DNA of 64,000 bases from the NCBI RefSeq assembly GCF_006440775.1, contig NZ_VFTZ01000006.1:230108-294107 (forward strand), written 5' to 3'. A program made the translations under genes and the position numbers. Within the stretch, counting starts at the first letter, position 1. Every line of letters begins with the position of its first letter. The notes under the pieces were generated by a model. It was not told the origin of the DNA. It saw nothing but the letters and a program-made list of their open reading frames with translations, and did not search any database. This stretch comes from Mesorhizobium sp. B2-7-2. Lineage in GTDB: Bacteria > Pseudomonadota > Alphaproteobacteria > Rhizobiales > Rhizobiaceae. Positions 31,577 through 40,870 of the stretch are shown one piece after another.

Positions 31577-31642
31577 CCGGACTTGTTCCCTTGCTATGCA
31601 ATCGCTTTATTGAGACCACACGAGACTACAAGCGAGGCAACC

Positions 31643-31885
31643 TTGAAAACCGTCCAGCTTCGGGAGGCTAAGGCAAGGCTGTCGGCACTTGTCGAGGCCG
31701 CGGGAAATGGGAAGCCTACGACCATCACCAGGCATGGCAAGCCAGCAGCGGCCATCGTATCCGTCGAAGAGTTGCAAAAGCTTTATCCGGTCAAACGTCG
31801 AAACTTCGGAGAGTTCCTTCTGACTTATCCGGGAGGGATCGAGCTTGAAAGGGACGCGTCACCGTCACGGGACGTCGATCTTTGA
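31643..31885 (+). CDS. Type II antitoxin, Phd/YefM family
   Basis: An 80-residue antitoxin. MKTVQLREAKARLSALVEAA is the DNA-binding part, GKPAAAIVSVEEL the family core, and the C-terminus FGEFLLTYPGG...SRDVDL should wrap the toxin. The start is TTG at 31643 with GAGG five bases upstream; no ATG fits the family start. It overlaps the toxin gene by four bases (TTGA), the usual coupling of such pairs. Confidence 0.85.
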   Translation: MKTVQLREAKARLSALVEAAGNGKPTTITRHGKPAAAIVSVEELQKLYPVKRRNFGEFLLTYPGGIELERDASPSRDVDL

Positions 31886-32337
31886 GCGGCTGTCTTATCG
31901 ATACGTGCATCTTATCGGAACTCGAGCCTGGAAAACCGCCTCTTCCAAAAGACATCGCCGACTGGATCGTGGCGCAGGGCGCAAAGCAAGCACTCTTCGT
32001 ACCAGTTATAGCCATCACCGAGATCGAGAAAGGCATTTGCAAGCTGGCTCGCGCCGGAGCGACAAAACGCGCTGAGGGTCTCGCTGCCTGGCTCAACGAA
32101 ACTATCGAAGACTTCGCGGATCAAATTCTGGAGGTCAATTCCGATATAGCGCGCAGGGCGGGTCAAATGGAGGAAGCGGCCTCGGCGCAAGGAAAGAACC
32201 CGGGGCTGGCGGACATATTGATCGCGGCCACCGCGGCAACCAACGAACTCACTGTGATAACCGCAAATATCAGGCACTTTGAGGCGCTGGGCGTTTGGTG
32301 CAGGAATATCCTGCAAGACCCGCCAATCCCCGACTAG
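31882..32337 (+). CDS. VapC-type PIN-domain ribonuclease toxin
   Basis: A 151-residue PIN nuclease. The acidic metal-binding residues are present in CLIDTCILSELEPG, ITEIEKGI and LADILIAATA, followed by VITANIRHF. Such toxins cleave RNA and are held inactive by the antitoxin just upstream. The start is probably the TTG at 31882. Its stop codon directly abuts the stop of the convergent priA with no base between. Confidence 0.88.
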   Translation: MSGCLIDTCILSELEPGKPPLPKDIADWIVAQGAKQALFVPVIAITEIEKGICKLARAGATKRAEGLAAWLNETIEDFADQILEVNSDIARRAGQMEEAASAQGKNPGLADILIAATAATNELTVITANIRHFEALGVWCRNILQDPPIPD

Positions 32338-34521
32338 TTACAAAAAGCTCTGCGGGTCGATGTCGACCTGCACCCTGACCGAGCCGCGCAGCTTCGGTCC
32401 ATTCGCCAGCATGGCCCGAATAAAACCCTGCATGTCGGCGCGCCGTTCGCCTTGTACCAGCAGCCGGAAGCGGTGCCGGCCGCCGATCAGCGACAAGGGC
32501 GCCTCGGCCGGGCCGAGCACGAAGAGGTCGCTAGCCTGCGGCGCCGCGCGCCTTAACCCCCGCGCATGGCTTTCCGCCTCGCCGCGTGTCGCGGCGCTGA
32601 CGATGATGCCGGCGAGCCGGCCAAAGGGCGGCAGCGCCGCCCGTTCGCGCTCGGCGATCTCGCGCTCGTAAAACGCTTCCGAATCGCCCGAGACGATCGC
32701 CCGCATCACCGGATGGTCCGGCTGGTAGGTCTGCAGGAGGCCGAGGCTCTTCTTGCCGGTGCGGCCGGCGCGCCCCGTCACCTGGCTGAGCAGCTGGAAA
32801 GTGCGCTCGGCGGCGCGCGGATCGCCATTGGCCAATCCCAGATCCGCATCGACCACGCCGACCAGCGTCATGCCGGGGAAATTGTGCCCCTTGGCGACCA
32901 GCTGCGTGCCGATGACGATATCGGCCTCGCCATTGGCGACCGCCTCGAGTTCGAGCCTGAGCCGGCGCACCCCGCCCAGAAGATCGGACGACAGCACGAT
33001 GGTGCGGGCATCGGGGAAATGCCCGACCACTTCCTCGGCGATGCGCTCGACGCCTGGGCCGCATGCCACCAGATGGTCGAGCGTGCCGCATTCCGGGCAG
33101 GCTTCCGGCCGCCGCTCGTTATGGCCGCAATGATGGCAGACGAGCTGGCCGCGAAACCGGTGCTCGACCAGCCAGGCCGAGCAGACCGGGCAGCCGAAGC
33201 GATGGCCGCAAACTCGGCAAAGCGTCAGCGGCGCATAGCCGCGCCTGTTGAGGAAGAGCAGCGACTGCTCCTTCCTCTCCAGCGTGCGCTGCATCTGTTC
33301 CAAAAGCACCGGCGACAGGAAGCCGCCCCGCGCCGGCGGCGAACGCCGCATGTCGATCGACTTCAGGTCGGGCAGCGCTGCTTCCGCGAAGCGCGACGAC
33401 AGCACGGCCCGGTCGTAGCGGCCCTGGCCGGCGTTGACCCGGCTTTCCACCGAGGGTGTCGCCGAAGCGAGCACGACCGGGAAGCCGCCGATATGGCCGC
33501 GCACCACCGCCATGTCGCGCGCATTATAAAAGATGCGGTCTTCCTGCTTGTAGGCGGGATCGTGCTCCTCGTCGACGACGATCAGGCCGAGTTCCTTGAA
33601 CGGCAGGAACAGCGCCGAACGCGCGCCGGCGACGACGCGCACCCCGCCTTCCGCAATCTGGCGCCAGACGCGTTCGCGCATCCGGGGCGGCAGGTCGGAA
33701 TGCCACTCCGCCGGCTTGGCGCCGAACCGGTCCTGGAAACGTTCGAGGAAGGCATGCGTCAGCGCGATTTCAGGCAACAGGATCAGCACCTGCCTGCCCT
33801 TGTCGAGCGCCGCCGCTATCGCCTCGAAATAGACTTCCGTCTTGCCCGATCCGGTGACGCCGTCGAGAAGGGTGACGTTGAAAGTGTCGGCCGCGATTGC
33901 CGCGCGCAGCTTCTCCGCCGCCGCTTTCTGGTCAGGCATCAATTCCGGCACGGCATGAGAGGGATCGGGCGCCGCCACCACCGGACGCGGCGGGATCATC
34001 ACCGTCTCGAACACGCCCTGTGCCCGCAACCCGTCGATGACGGTCGAGGACACGCCCGCGGCATGCGCCAGCCCCGAGCGCGTCCACGCAAGGCCGCCCT
34101 CCGCGGTTTCGAGCACGCGCCGCCGCGCGTCGGTCAATCGGTCCGGTTCGGCCAGCGTGCGCTGCAGCCCTTCGATCCATGGCTCCGGATCGAACGCCTC
34201 CGGTGCGCGCAGCAGCATGCGCGCCACCATGCCAGGGGCCGACAGCGTGTATTGCGCGATCCAGTCGACGAAGCGGCGCATCGCCCTGTCGATCAGCGGG
34301 CAGTCGAACACCTCCTCGATCGGCCGCAGTTTCTTCGCATCGACGGTTTCGACGGCGCCGTCCCAGACGATGCCCGCGACCTGGCGCGGCCCGAGCGGCA
34401 CGCGCACGATCGAGCCCGGCACCACGCGCATGCCTGGCGGCACGGCATAGGTGTAGGGCCGCTCGGCCGGCATCGGCACCAGCACGGGAGCGGCTGCGAC
34501 AAAGGGCGAATCTTCCATCAT
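32338..34521 (-). CDS. priA: Primosomal protein N' (replication restart helicase)
   Basis: A 727-residue helicase that reloads the replisome at stalled forks. The N-terminal DNA-binding domain includes VLVPMPAERPYTYAVP. The Walker A motif is GVTGSGKTEVYFEA (about 220), the DEEH box is VVDEEHDPAYKQ. The zinc-binding region has CRVCGHRFGCPVC and CHHCGHNERRPEACPECG. All helicase motifs are intact. Confidence 0.97.
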   Translation of the reverse strand: MMEDSPFVAAAPVLVPMPAERPYTYAVPPGMRVVPGSIVRVPLGPRQVAGIVWDGAVETVDAKKLRPIEEVFDCPLIDRAMRRFVDWIAQYTLSAPGMVARMLLRAPEAFDPEPWIEGLQRTLAEPDRLTDARRRVLETAEGGLAWTRSGLAHAAGVSSTVIDGLRAQGVFETVMIPPRPVVAAPDPSHAVPELMPDQKAAAEKLRAAIAADTFNVTLLDGVTGSGKTEVYFEAIAAALDKGRQVLILLPEIALTHAFLERFQDRFGAKPAEWHSDLPPRMRERVWRQIAEGGVRVVAGARSALFLPFKELGLIVVDEEHDPAYKQEDRIFYNARDMAVVRGHIGGFPVVLASATPSVESRVNAGQGRYDRAVLSSRFAEAALPDLKSIDMRRSPPARGGFLSPVLLEQMQRTLERKEQSLLFLNRRGYAPLTLCRVCGHRFGCPVCSAWLVEHRFRGQLVCHHCGHNERRPEACPECGTLDHLVACGPGVERIAEEVVGHFPDARTIVLSSDLLGGVRRLRLELEAVANGEADIVIGTQLVAKGHNFPGMTLVGVVDADLGLANGDPRAAERTFQLLSQVTGRAGRTGKKSLGLLQTYQPDHPVMRAIVSGDSEAFYEREIAERERAALPPFGRLAGIIVSAATRGEAESHARGLRRAAPQASDLFVLGPAEAPLSLIGGRHRFRLLVQGERRADMQGFIRAMLANGPKLRGSVRVQVDIDPQSFL

Positions 34522-34611
34522 CAGGCGTGACCTTGCCCTGACTTTGGTCTAGATCAAAGGGGACCCTCGCATCTGCCTGGCTGGCGCCCGGCAATCCCCA
34601 AGGAGACCGCC

Positions 34612-35268
34612 ATGAAATTTTTTGTCGACACCGCTGACATCAAGGAAATCAAGGAGCTCAACGATCTGGGGCTGCTCGACGGCGTCACCACCAACCCCTC
34701 GCTGATCCTGAAATCGGGTGGCAAGATCATCGAGGTCACCAAGCAGATCTGCGACATCGTCGAAGGTCCGGTTTCGTCCGAGGTCGTGGCGACCGAGTAC
34801 AAGGACATGATGGCGGAAGCCAAGGTGCTGGCCAAGATCGCGCCGAATATCGCCATCAAGGTGCCGCTGACGCTCGACGGCCTGAAGGCCTGCAAGACCA
34901 TCCGCACCGAGATGGACCGCATGGTCAACGTGACGCTCTGCTTCTCGGCCAACCAGGCGTTGCTGGCCGCCAAGGCCGGCGCCTCCTTCATCTCGCCTTT
35001 CGTCGGCCGCATCGACGACACCGGCTCGGACGGCATGGAGCTGATCTCGGAAATCAAGCAGATCTACGAAAACTATGATTTCAAGACCGAGATCCTGACC
35101 GCCTCCGTGCGCACGGTGAACCACGTCAAGCAGGCCGCGCTGATCGGCGCCGATATCGTGACCGCGCCGCCGGCGACGCTGAAGGCGCTGGTCAATCACC
35201 CGCTGACGGACAAGGGCCTCGCCGCCTTCCTCGCCGACTGGGCCAAGACCGGCCAGAAGATCGGCTGA
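34612..35268 (+). CDS. fsa: Transaldolase / fructose-6-phosphate aldolase family protein
   Basis: A 218-residue short transaldolase of the TalC/FSA type. It begins [26 protein letters not shown] and [12 protein letters not shown] follow, the latter holding the Schiff-base lysine. [16 protein letters not shown] is also conserved. In rhizobia this enzyme usually serves as the transaldolase of the pentose phosphate pathway. CAAGGAGACC precedes the ATG. A clear terminator follows. Confidence 0.93.
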   Translation: MKFFVDTADIKEIKELNDLGLLDGVTTNPSLILKSGGKIIEVTKQICDIVEGPVSSEVVATEYKDMMAEAKVLAKIAPNIAIKVPLTLDGLKACKTIRTEMDRMVNVTLCFSANQALLAAKAGASFISPFVGRIDDTGSDGMELISEIKQIYENYDFKTEILTASVRTVNHVKQAALIGADIVTAPPATLKALVNHPLTDKGLAAFLADWAKTGQKIG

Positions 35269-35288
35269 CGCCGGCTCCCGTGAAACCT

Positions 35289-35315
35289 AAAAGGCCGGGT
35301 GACCGGCCTTTTTAG
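35289..35315 (+). terminator. Rho-independent terminator after fsa
   Basis: A perfect 10-base stem, AAAAGGCCGG with CCGGCCTTTT, closes a GTGA loop and is followed by more T. The A run on the other side lets it work in both directions, so it may also stop transcripts leaving lptE. Confidence 0.9.
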
Positions 35316-35333
35316 TTTCAAACGGTGCGCCAA

Positions 35334-35472
35334 GGTGTGTCGAGATTCAGGTCAGGCCGCGCCGAGGACGGTGGCTTCCGAGAGCCGGAGCGGAGCGTAC
35401 TGAAGTACGTGAGCACCGGAAGCGCAGGGAGCCGCCGTTCGCAGGCCGGCCTCACCTGAATATCGGCACAGC
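35334..35472. repeat. RIME-like palindromic element, copy 1
   Basis: Outer arms (ATTCAGGT and ACCTGAAT with flanks) are inverted, and the centre carries CCGGAGCGGAGCGTACT and GTACGTGAGCACCGGAAG. It is about 139 bases, closely similar to the element at 38709-38851. It ends against the lptE stop codon. Confidence 0.8.
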
Positions 35473-36051
35473 TCAGGCTTTCTTGCCATGCTTGGCTAGA
35501 TCCTGCGCGATCGACAGCCGCAGCAGATCGGCAAGCTCCCGCGCGGCGCGGTTCTCGGCGTCGATCTGTGCGCGGTAAGCCGCGAATTCCTGGCGCGGCC
35601 GGTCGAAGGACGAGGGGATCGAGCGCTTGCCGACGGCAATCACCGTGTTGGTCGCGGTATCCCTGAGCACGTAGTTGGCGGTCAGCGTGACCGTGCCCGC
35701 CGTCGGCTCGTCTTCCTGAGTCTGCACCTGCACGATGGCCGCCGATTCGACGAGCTCGGTGACGCCGAGATCGAGCGTGTAGGCCGGCGCGGCCGGCTCG
35801 CCCGAGCCTTGCCCGAAGGCGAAGATCAGATTGTTGCGCACCTGCTGCGCGTAGCGGGTATTGACCGGCTTGATCGAGATCGAGCCGAGCTCGGCGGAGG
35901 CGCTGAGCGATCCGGGCGACAGCGGCTGGCTGGAATAGAGCGGCCGCACGGTGCAGGCCGAGACCAGCGCCAGCGCGGCGACCATGCCGCAGAGCGCCAA
36001 GCGGCCGCGCAGGCGGACCGCATCTGACTTCACCGGATCAGGCAACGACAT
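35473..36051 (-). CDS. lptE: LPS-assembly lipoprotein LptE
   Basis: A 192-residue lipoprotein. Residues 16-33 are a signal peptide ending in the lipobox ALVSAC, with the acylated Cys at about 33. The mature part starts TVRPLYSS, typical of alphaproteobacterial LptE, the plug of the LptD outer-membrane channel for lipopolysaccharide. It overlaps the leuS end by 14 bases, and leuS-lptE is a common order. The call rests on the lipobox, the PLYSS start and the context. Confidence 0.85.
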   Translation of the reverse strand: MSLPDPVKSDAVRLRGRLALCGMVAALALVSACTVRPLYSSQPLSPGSLSASAELGSISIKPVNTRYAQQVRNNLIFAFGQGSGEPAAPAYTLDLGVTELVESAAIVQVQTQEDEPTAGTVTLTANYVLRDTATNTVIAVGKRSIPSSFDRPRQEFAAYRAQIDAENRAARELADLLRLSIAQDLAKHGKKA

Positions 36052-38665
36052 TGACGATCCTCTGCGGCACGATGATCACCTTGCGCGGAGCCTTACCTTC
36101 CAGTGCTTTTTGCACGAAGTCGAGAGCCAGCACCGCTTTTTCGACGGCACCTTGATCCGCGTCGCGAGCAATTGTCAAATCCCCGCGCTTCTTGCCGTTG
36201 ACCTGCACCGGCAGCACGATCTCATTGTCGACGACGAGCGCCGGGTCGTAGACCGGCCAGGGCCGCTCGGCGACCATTTCGGCGCCGCCCAGCTCCTGCC
36301 AGCATTCCTCCGCCAGATGCGGCATCACCGGCGCAATGATGTGCACCAGGATTTCCACCGCCTCGCGGCAGGCGCCCTTCAGCGCGTCATCGGCCTTGCC
36401 TTCGGCAACGTCGGCGAGCGGCGCGGCCAGCGCATTGGCGAGCTCGTAGATGCGGGCGATCGCACGGTTGAAGCCGAGCTTCTCGATGTCCTCGCCGACC
36501 GCCTTCAGGATCTTGTGCGCCGCCTTGGAAACGGCGCCCGCATCGCCATCTTTCGCCGCCGCCGGCTTCACGCCGGGCAGCTGCTCGGCCGCGATCTGCA
36601 CCAGGCGCCAGATGCGCTGCACGAAGCGGTGCGCGCCGGCCGCACCCTCGTCGGTCCATTCGACGTCGCGCTCCGGCGGCGAGTCCGACAGCATGAACCA
36701 GCGTGCCGTGTCGGCGCCGTAGCCGTCGGTGATCTCTTCCGGGCTCACCGTGTTCTTCTTCGACTTCGACATTTTCTCCAGCGCGCCGACCGTCGCCTCC
36801 TCGCCGGTGGCGATCTCGACGGCGCGGCGCTTGCCGTCGACGTCCTCGAGCCTGACCTCGCTCGGGGATAGCCAGCGCCCATTGTTGGACGGGCCGCCGA
36901 CGCGGTAGGTCTCGTGAACCACCATGCCCTGCGTGAACAGCCCCTTGAACGGCTCGGTCAGATTAAGGTGACCGGTCTCGCGCATGGCGCGGGTGAAGAA
37001 GCGCGAATAGAGCAGATGCAGGATCGCGTGCTCGATGCCGCCGATATACTGGTCGACCGCCAGCCATTCGTCGGCCGCTTTCGGCTCGGTCGGCTCGTTT
37101 GCCCACGGCGCGGTGAAGCGTGCGAAATACCAGGACGAATCGACGAAGGTGTCCATCGTGTCGGTCTCGCGCCGCGCATCGCGGCCGCATTGCGGGCACT
37201 TGGCATGCCGCCATGTCGGATGACGGTCGAGCGGGTTGCCTGGGCGGTCGAACTCGATGTCGTCGGGCAGCTTCACCGGCAGGTCGGCCTTCGGCACCGG
37301 CACGACGCCGCAGGCCTCGCAATGGATCATCGGGATCGGGCAGCCCCAGTAGCGTTGGCGCGAAATGCCCCAGTCGCGCAGGCGGAAATTCACCTTGCGC
37401 TCCGCCATCGGCCGGCCGCCGATGCTTTTCTGCTCCAGGAGCTTTGCCACTTCATCGGACGCCCTCTCGGGCTTCATGCCGTCGAGGAAGCGCGAATTGA
37501 TCATCACACCGTCGCCGTCATAAGCCTCCTCGATGATCTGGAAGCTTCCCTGGTTTTCGCCTTCCGGCATCACCACCGGAATCACCGGCAGGCCATATTT
37601 GTTGGCGAAATCGAGGTCGCGCTGGTCGCCCGACGGGCAGCCGAAAATGGCGCCGGTGCCGTATTCCATCAGCACGAAATTGGCGACATAGACCGGCAGC
37701 GTCCAGTTCTCGTCAAAGGGATGGACGACGCGGATGCCGGTGTCGAAGCCCTTCTTCTCGGCGGTCTCGAGCGCGGCCACCGAGGTGCCCATGTGGCGGA
37801 CCTCCTCGATGAACTTCGCCAGCTCGACATTGTTCTCGGCGGCTTTTCTCGCCAGCGGATGGTCCGCGGCGACCGCCATGAAGGAGGCGCCGAAGATGGT
37901 GTCGGGCCGGGTCGTGTAGACTTCCAGTTCGTTCATGTCGCCGACCGGCTTTGCCAGCGGCCAGCGGATCAGCAGCCCTTCCGAGCGGCCGATCCAGTTG
38001 TGCTGCATCAGCTTGACCTTTTCGGGCCAGTCTTCGAGTCCGTTGAGCGAGTCCAGCAGGTCCTGCGCGAAGTCGGTGATCTTGAAGAACCACTGCGTCA
38101 GCTCGCGCTGCTCGACCAGCGCGCCCGAGCGCCAGCCGCGGCCGTCGATGACCTGCTCGTTGGCGAGCACCGTCATGTCCTCCGGGTCCCAGTTGACCTT
38201 GGAGGATTTGCGCGTCACCAGCCCCTTCTCGACGAAGTCGAGGAACAGCATCTGCTGGCGGTGGTAATAGTCGACGTCGCAGGTCGCGAACTCGCGCGCC
38301 CAGTCGAGCGACAGGCCCATCATCTTGAGCTGCTCGCGCATGACCGCGATGTTTTCGTAGGTCCAGTCCTTGGGGTGGACCTTGTTCTGCATCGCGGCGT
38401 TTTCGGCCGGCATGCCGAACGCGTCCCAGCCCATCGGGTGCAGCACGTTAAAGCCCTTGGCGCGCTTGTAGCGCGCCACCACGTCGCCCATCGTGTAGTT
38501 GCGGGTGTGGCCGATATGGATCTTGCCCGACGGATAGGGGAACATCTCGAGCACGTAGTATTTCGGCTTCGGATCGTCGTTGCGGGCCTCGAACAGCTTC
38601 TTTTCGGCCCAGGCCTTCTGCCATTTGGGCTCTGACGTACGCGGATTGTAACGTTCGGTTGCCAT
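36038..38665 (-). CDS. leuS: Leucyl-tRNA synthetase
   Basis: An 875-residue class I synthetase. The HIGH motif is [14 protein letters not shown] near residue 46 and the KMSKS motif is [10 protein letters not shown] near 625. The editing domain between them has [16 protein letters not shown] with the conserved Thr-rich site. Zinc-type cysteines lie in [12 protein letters not shown]. The length is normal for the bacterial enzyme. Confidence 0.98.
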   Translation of the reverse strand: MATERYNPRTSEPKWQKAWAEKKLFEARNDDPKPKYYVLEMFPYPSGKIHIGHTRNYTMGDVVARYKRAKGFNVLHPMGWDAFGMPAENAAMQNKVHPKDWTYENIAVMREQLKMMGLSLDWAREFATCDVDYYHRQQMLFLDFVEKGLVTRKSSKVNWDPEDMTVLANEQVIDGRGWRSGALVEQRELTQWFFKITDFAQDLLDSLNGLEDWPEKVKLMQHNWIGRSEGLLIRWPLAKPVGDMNELEVYTTRPDTIFGASFMAVAADHPLARKAAENNVELAKFIEEVRHMGTSVAALETAEKKGFDTGIRVVHPFDENWTLPVYVANFVLMEYGTGAIFGCPSGDQRDLDFANKYGLPVIPVVMPEGENQGSFQIIEEAYDGDGVMINSRFLDGMKPERASDEVAKLLEQKSIGGRPMAERKVNFRLRDWGISRQRYWGCPIPMIHCEACGVVPVPKADLPVKLPDDIEFDRPGNPLDRHPTWRHAKCPQCGRDARRETDTMDTFVDSSWYFARFTAPWANEPTEPKAADEWLAVDQYIGGIEHAILHLLYSRFFTRAMRETGHLNLTEPFKGLFTQGMVVHETYRVGGPSNNGRWLSPSEVRLEDVDGKRRAVEIATGEEATVGALEKMSKSKKNTVSPEEITDGYGADTARWFMLSDSPPERDVEWTDEGAAGAHRFVQRIWRLVQIAAEQLPGVKPAAAKDGDAGAVSKAAHKILKAVGEDIEKLGFNRAIARIYELANALAAPLADVAEGKADDALKGACREAVEILVHIIAPVMPHLAEECWQELGGAEMVAERPWPVYDPALVVDNEIVLPVQVNGKKRGDLTIARDADQGAVEKAVLALDFVQKALEGKAPRKVIIVPQRIVNVVA

Positions 38666-38708
38666 CGGATGTTTTTCACTTAAAAGCAGGTGCGCGGTGC
38701 TGGATTTA

Positions 38709-38851
38709 AGGCGTGTCGATATTCAGGTCAGGCCGAGCCGAAAATGGCGGGTTCCGAGAACCGGAGCGGAGCGTACTTTTCGTACGTGAGCACCGGAAGC
38801 GCAGGAAACCGGCATTTGCAGGCCGGCGTCACCTGAATATTCGACACGCCT
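38709..38851. repeat. RIME-like palindromic element, copy 2
   Basis: AGGCGTGTCGATATTCAGGT at the left and its near-perfect reverse complement at the right end (one extra base) enclose the same core as copy 1, with CGGAGCGGAGCGTAC and GTACGTGAGCACCGG. It lies between the divergent leuS and yggS genes. Confidence 0.85.
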
Positions 38852-38956
38852 AGGCCGGCAGCCGAGACAATGTCGTCGCGGTGTTCACCATGGATTGCCG
38901 GACCCGTCAACTGCGGCGAGCCGGCTCCGGCGTAAAACTATGGGCAGGATAGTGGC

Positions 38957-39619
38957 ATGACGAGCGCCGTAGAGCAGCTTCACGCGGTCAGGGCGAAGAT
39001 CGCGAATGCCGAACGCGAGGCGAAGCGAGCGGCCGGCGCCGTCACGCTGGTGGCGGTGTCGAAGACCTTCGCGGCCGAGGACATCCGCCCCGCCATCGAG
39101 GCAGGCCAGCGCGTCTTCGGCGAGAACCGCGTGCAGGAAGCGCAAGGCAAATGGCCGGCGCTGAAGGCGGCATTTGCCGATATCGAGCTGCACCTGATCG
39201 GCCCGCTGCAATCCAACAAGGCCAAGGAAGCGGTGGCGCTTTTCGACGTCATCGAGACGCTCGACCGCGAGAAGATCGCCGCTGAGCTTTCAAAAGAAAT
39301 GACCCGGCAGGGCCGGGCGCCGAAACTCTATGTCCAGGTCAACACCGGCTCCGAGCCGCAAAAAGCCGGCATCGAGCCGCGCGAGGCGGTCGCCTTCGTC
39401 AAACGCTGCCGCGACGTGCATGGTCTCGCCATCGAAGGCCTGATGTGCATCCCGCCAGCCGATGAAAACCCCGGCCCGCATTTCGCGCTGCTGGAAAAGC
39501 TCGCCCGCGAGGCGGGCGTCGCGAAACTTTCGATGGGCATGTCCGGCGACTACGAGACCGCGATCGCCTTCGGCGCGACCGGCGTGAGGGTCGGGTCGGC
39601 GATTTTCGGCAACCGGTGA
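38957..39619 (+). CDS. YggS-family pyridoxal phosphate homeostasis protein
   Basis: A 220-residue PLP-binding protein with the alanine racemase-like barrel. VTLVAVSKTFAAEDIRPAIEAG carries the PLP lysine near residue 36; FGENRVQEAQGKW, HLIGPLQSNK and LSMGMSGDYETAIAFGATGVRVGSAIFG are family signatures. It has no known catalytic activity and buffers free PLP. It is monocistronic here. Confidence 0.95.
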   Translation: MTSAVEQLHAVRAKIANAEREAKRAAGAVTLVAVSKTFAAEDIRPAIEAGQRVFGENRVQEAQGKWPALKAAFADIELHLIGPLQSNKAKEAVALFDVIETLDREKIAAELSKEMTRQGRAPKLYVQVNTGSEPQKAGIEPREAVAFVKRCRDVHGLAIEGLMCIPPADENPGPHFALLEKLAREAGVAKLSMGMSGDYETAIAFGATGVRVGSAIFGNR

Positions 39620-39688
39620 CGCCGTCACCCGCTACCTTTCGCTGGAGTTGATTGATATTCCGCTGCGCGCTATATCTAGCCAAGCTAG

Positions 39689-40073
39689 CTAGTGGCACTG
39701 CACAGTGATATTGACCGGTCGGCTCTGTTTGCGTTGGCAGGTGGCATGCGTTGGAGATTGGCCGAAACGCCCATCGCGATCGTCATTCTAGGGCGGAGCA
39801 GGAGCGAAGCTCCGTCGCGAAGACTCTGGAATCCATGCCGTTACCTTCGCCAAGGAATGCAACGGAGCAAAATTCTGCACCGCGGCGGCGCTTCCAAGTC
39901 ACGGAATGGATTCTATGGTCTGCGCGCGTCGCTTCGCTCCTTGCTCCGCCATAGAATGACGAGGTTGAGGCGGCTTCAACCAATCCCCGGCGTTTGTGCT
40001 GATTTCACGGAAATGAACGGAAAATCTTGCACCAAGACAAACGGCAACCTTTCAAAATCCCCATGTCGGGGAA
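39689..40073 (+). repeat. Dispersed intergenic repeat, copy B
   Basis: About 385 bases, near-identical to 23395-23777 over its whole length. It ends only 14 bases before the antitoxin start at 40087, so the promoter of that toxin-antitoxin pair must lie in or just beyond the element. Confidence 0.88.
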
Positions 40074-40086
40074 CCAGGAGCTGCGG

Positions 40087-40341
40087 ATGAACTGGCATCT
40101 TCAGGACGCGAAGAACAATTTTTCAAAAGTGGTCCAGCGCGCCCGCACAGAGGGGCCGCAGACCGTGACGCTTCGCGGCGAACGGGCAGCGGTCGTGCTG
40201 TCCGCCGAGGACTACGACCGCCTGGCCGGGAAGAAAAAATCGCTCGCCGAATATCTTCTGACCGGCCCAGGCTGGGACGATGAGTTTGATAAGGAAATCA
40301 CCCGCCGCCCGGATACGATGATCCGGGACGTCGACTTCTAA
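40087..40341 (+). CDS. Type II antitoxin, Phd/YefM family
   Basis: An 84-residue antitoxin. MNWHLQDAKNNFSKVVQRA is the classic Phd/YefM start; GERAAVVLSAEDYDRLAGKK follows. The C-terminus YLLTGPGW...MIRDVDF resembles that of the antitoxin at 31643. AGGAG lies six bases before the ATG. The stop TAA shares one base with the toxin ATG. Confidence 0.9.
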   Translation: MNWHLQDAKNNFSKVVQRARTEGPQTVTLRGERAAVVLSAEDYDRLAGKKKSLAEYLLTGPGWDDEFDKEITRRPDTMIRDVDF

Positions 40342-40742
40342 TGTATCTGCTCGATACGAACGTTGTTTCAGACGTACAAAGGCGGCAACCGAAACCAACC
40401 GCCTGGCTGGCTTCGGTTGATCCGACCTCGATCAGTCTCAGTGTGATCACCATTGGTGAGATCGAACGTGGGATCGTCAAGCAGCGCAAGACCGACCCCG
40501 ACAGGGCAGCCCGGCTTGACGTCTGGCTGCGGGAACTGCGCCGAGACAATACGGACCGCATCCTGGCGATCACGGAAGAGATCGCCCTCGCGTGGGGCCG
40601 CATCACGGCGGGACGTACGCGAGGGAACGCCGACACCCTTATTGCAGCGACCGCCCTCGTGCACGACCTGATCCTGGTCACTCGAAACGTCGCTGACTTC
40701 GAAGACGTGGGCGTGACGGTCGTCAATCCCTGGGAAGTCTGA
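40341..40742 (+). CDS. VapC-type PIN-domain ribonuclease toxin
   Basis: A 133-residue PIN nuclease with YLLDTNVVSDV, IGEIERGI and NADTLIAATALVHDLILVTRN, giving the acidic cluster for metal binding. It is coupled to the upstream antitoxin. The two cognate-like PIN toxins of this window are related in order of motifs but clearly not recent duplicates. Confidence 0.92.
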   Translation: MYLLDTNVVSDVQRRQPKPTAWLASVDPTSISLSVITIGEIERGIVKQRKTDPDRAARLDVWLRELRRDNTDRILAITEEIALAWGRITAGRTRGNADTLIAATALVHDLILVTRNVADFEDVGVTVVNPWEV

Positions 40743-40870
40743 CGTTTCAAGATCCGCTGATTGGCAACTTCACATCAAGTTGACCACCGCGCTTGCGCCA
40801 GAACTTGAAACGAAACGGGCCGTTCCTATTTGCTTGGTGCACATTCACTCCTTTCTCGGGGAATCTCACC

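Noticed and set aside
32566..34530. 654-codon plus-strand frame opposite priA
   Set aside because: It is a shadow of priA; all helicase motifs are on the minus strand.
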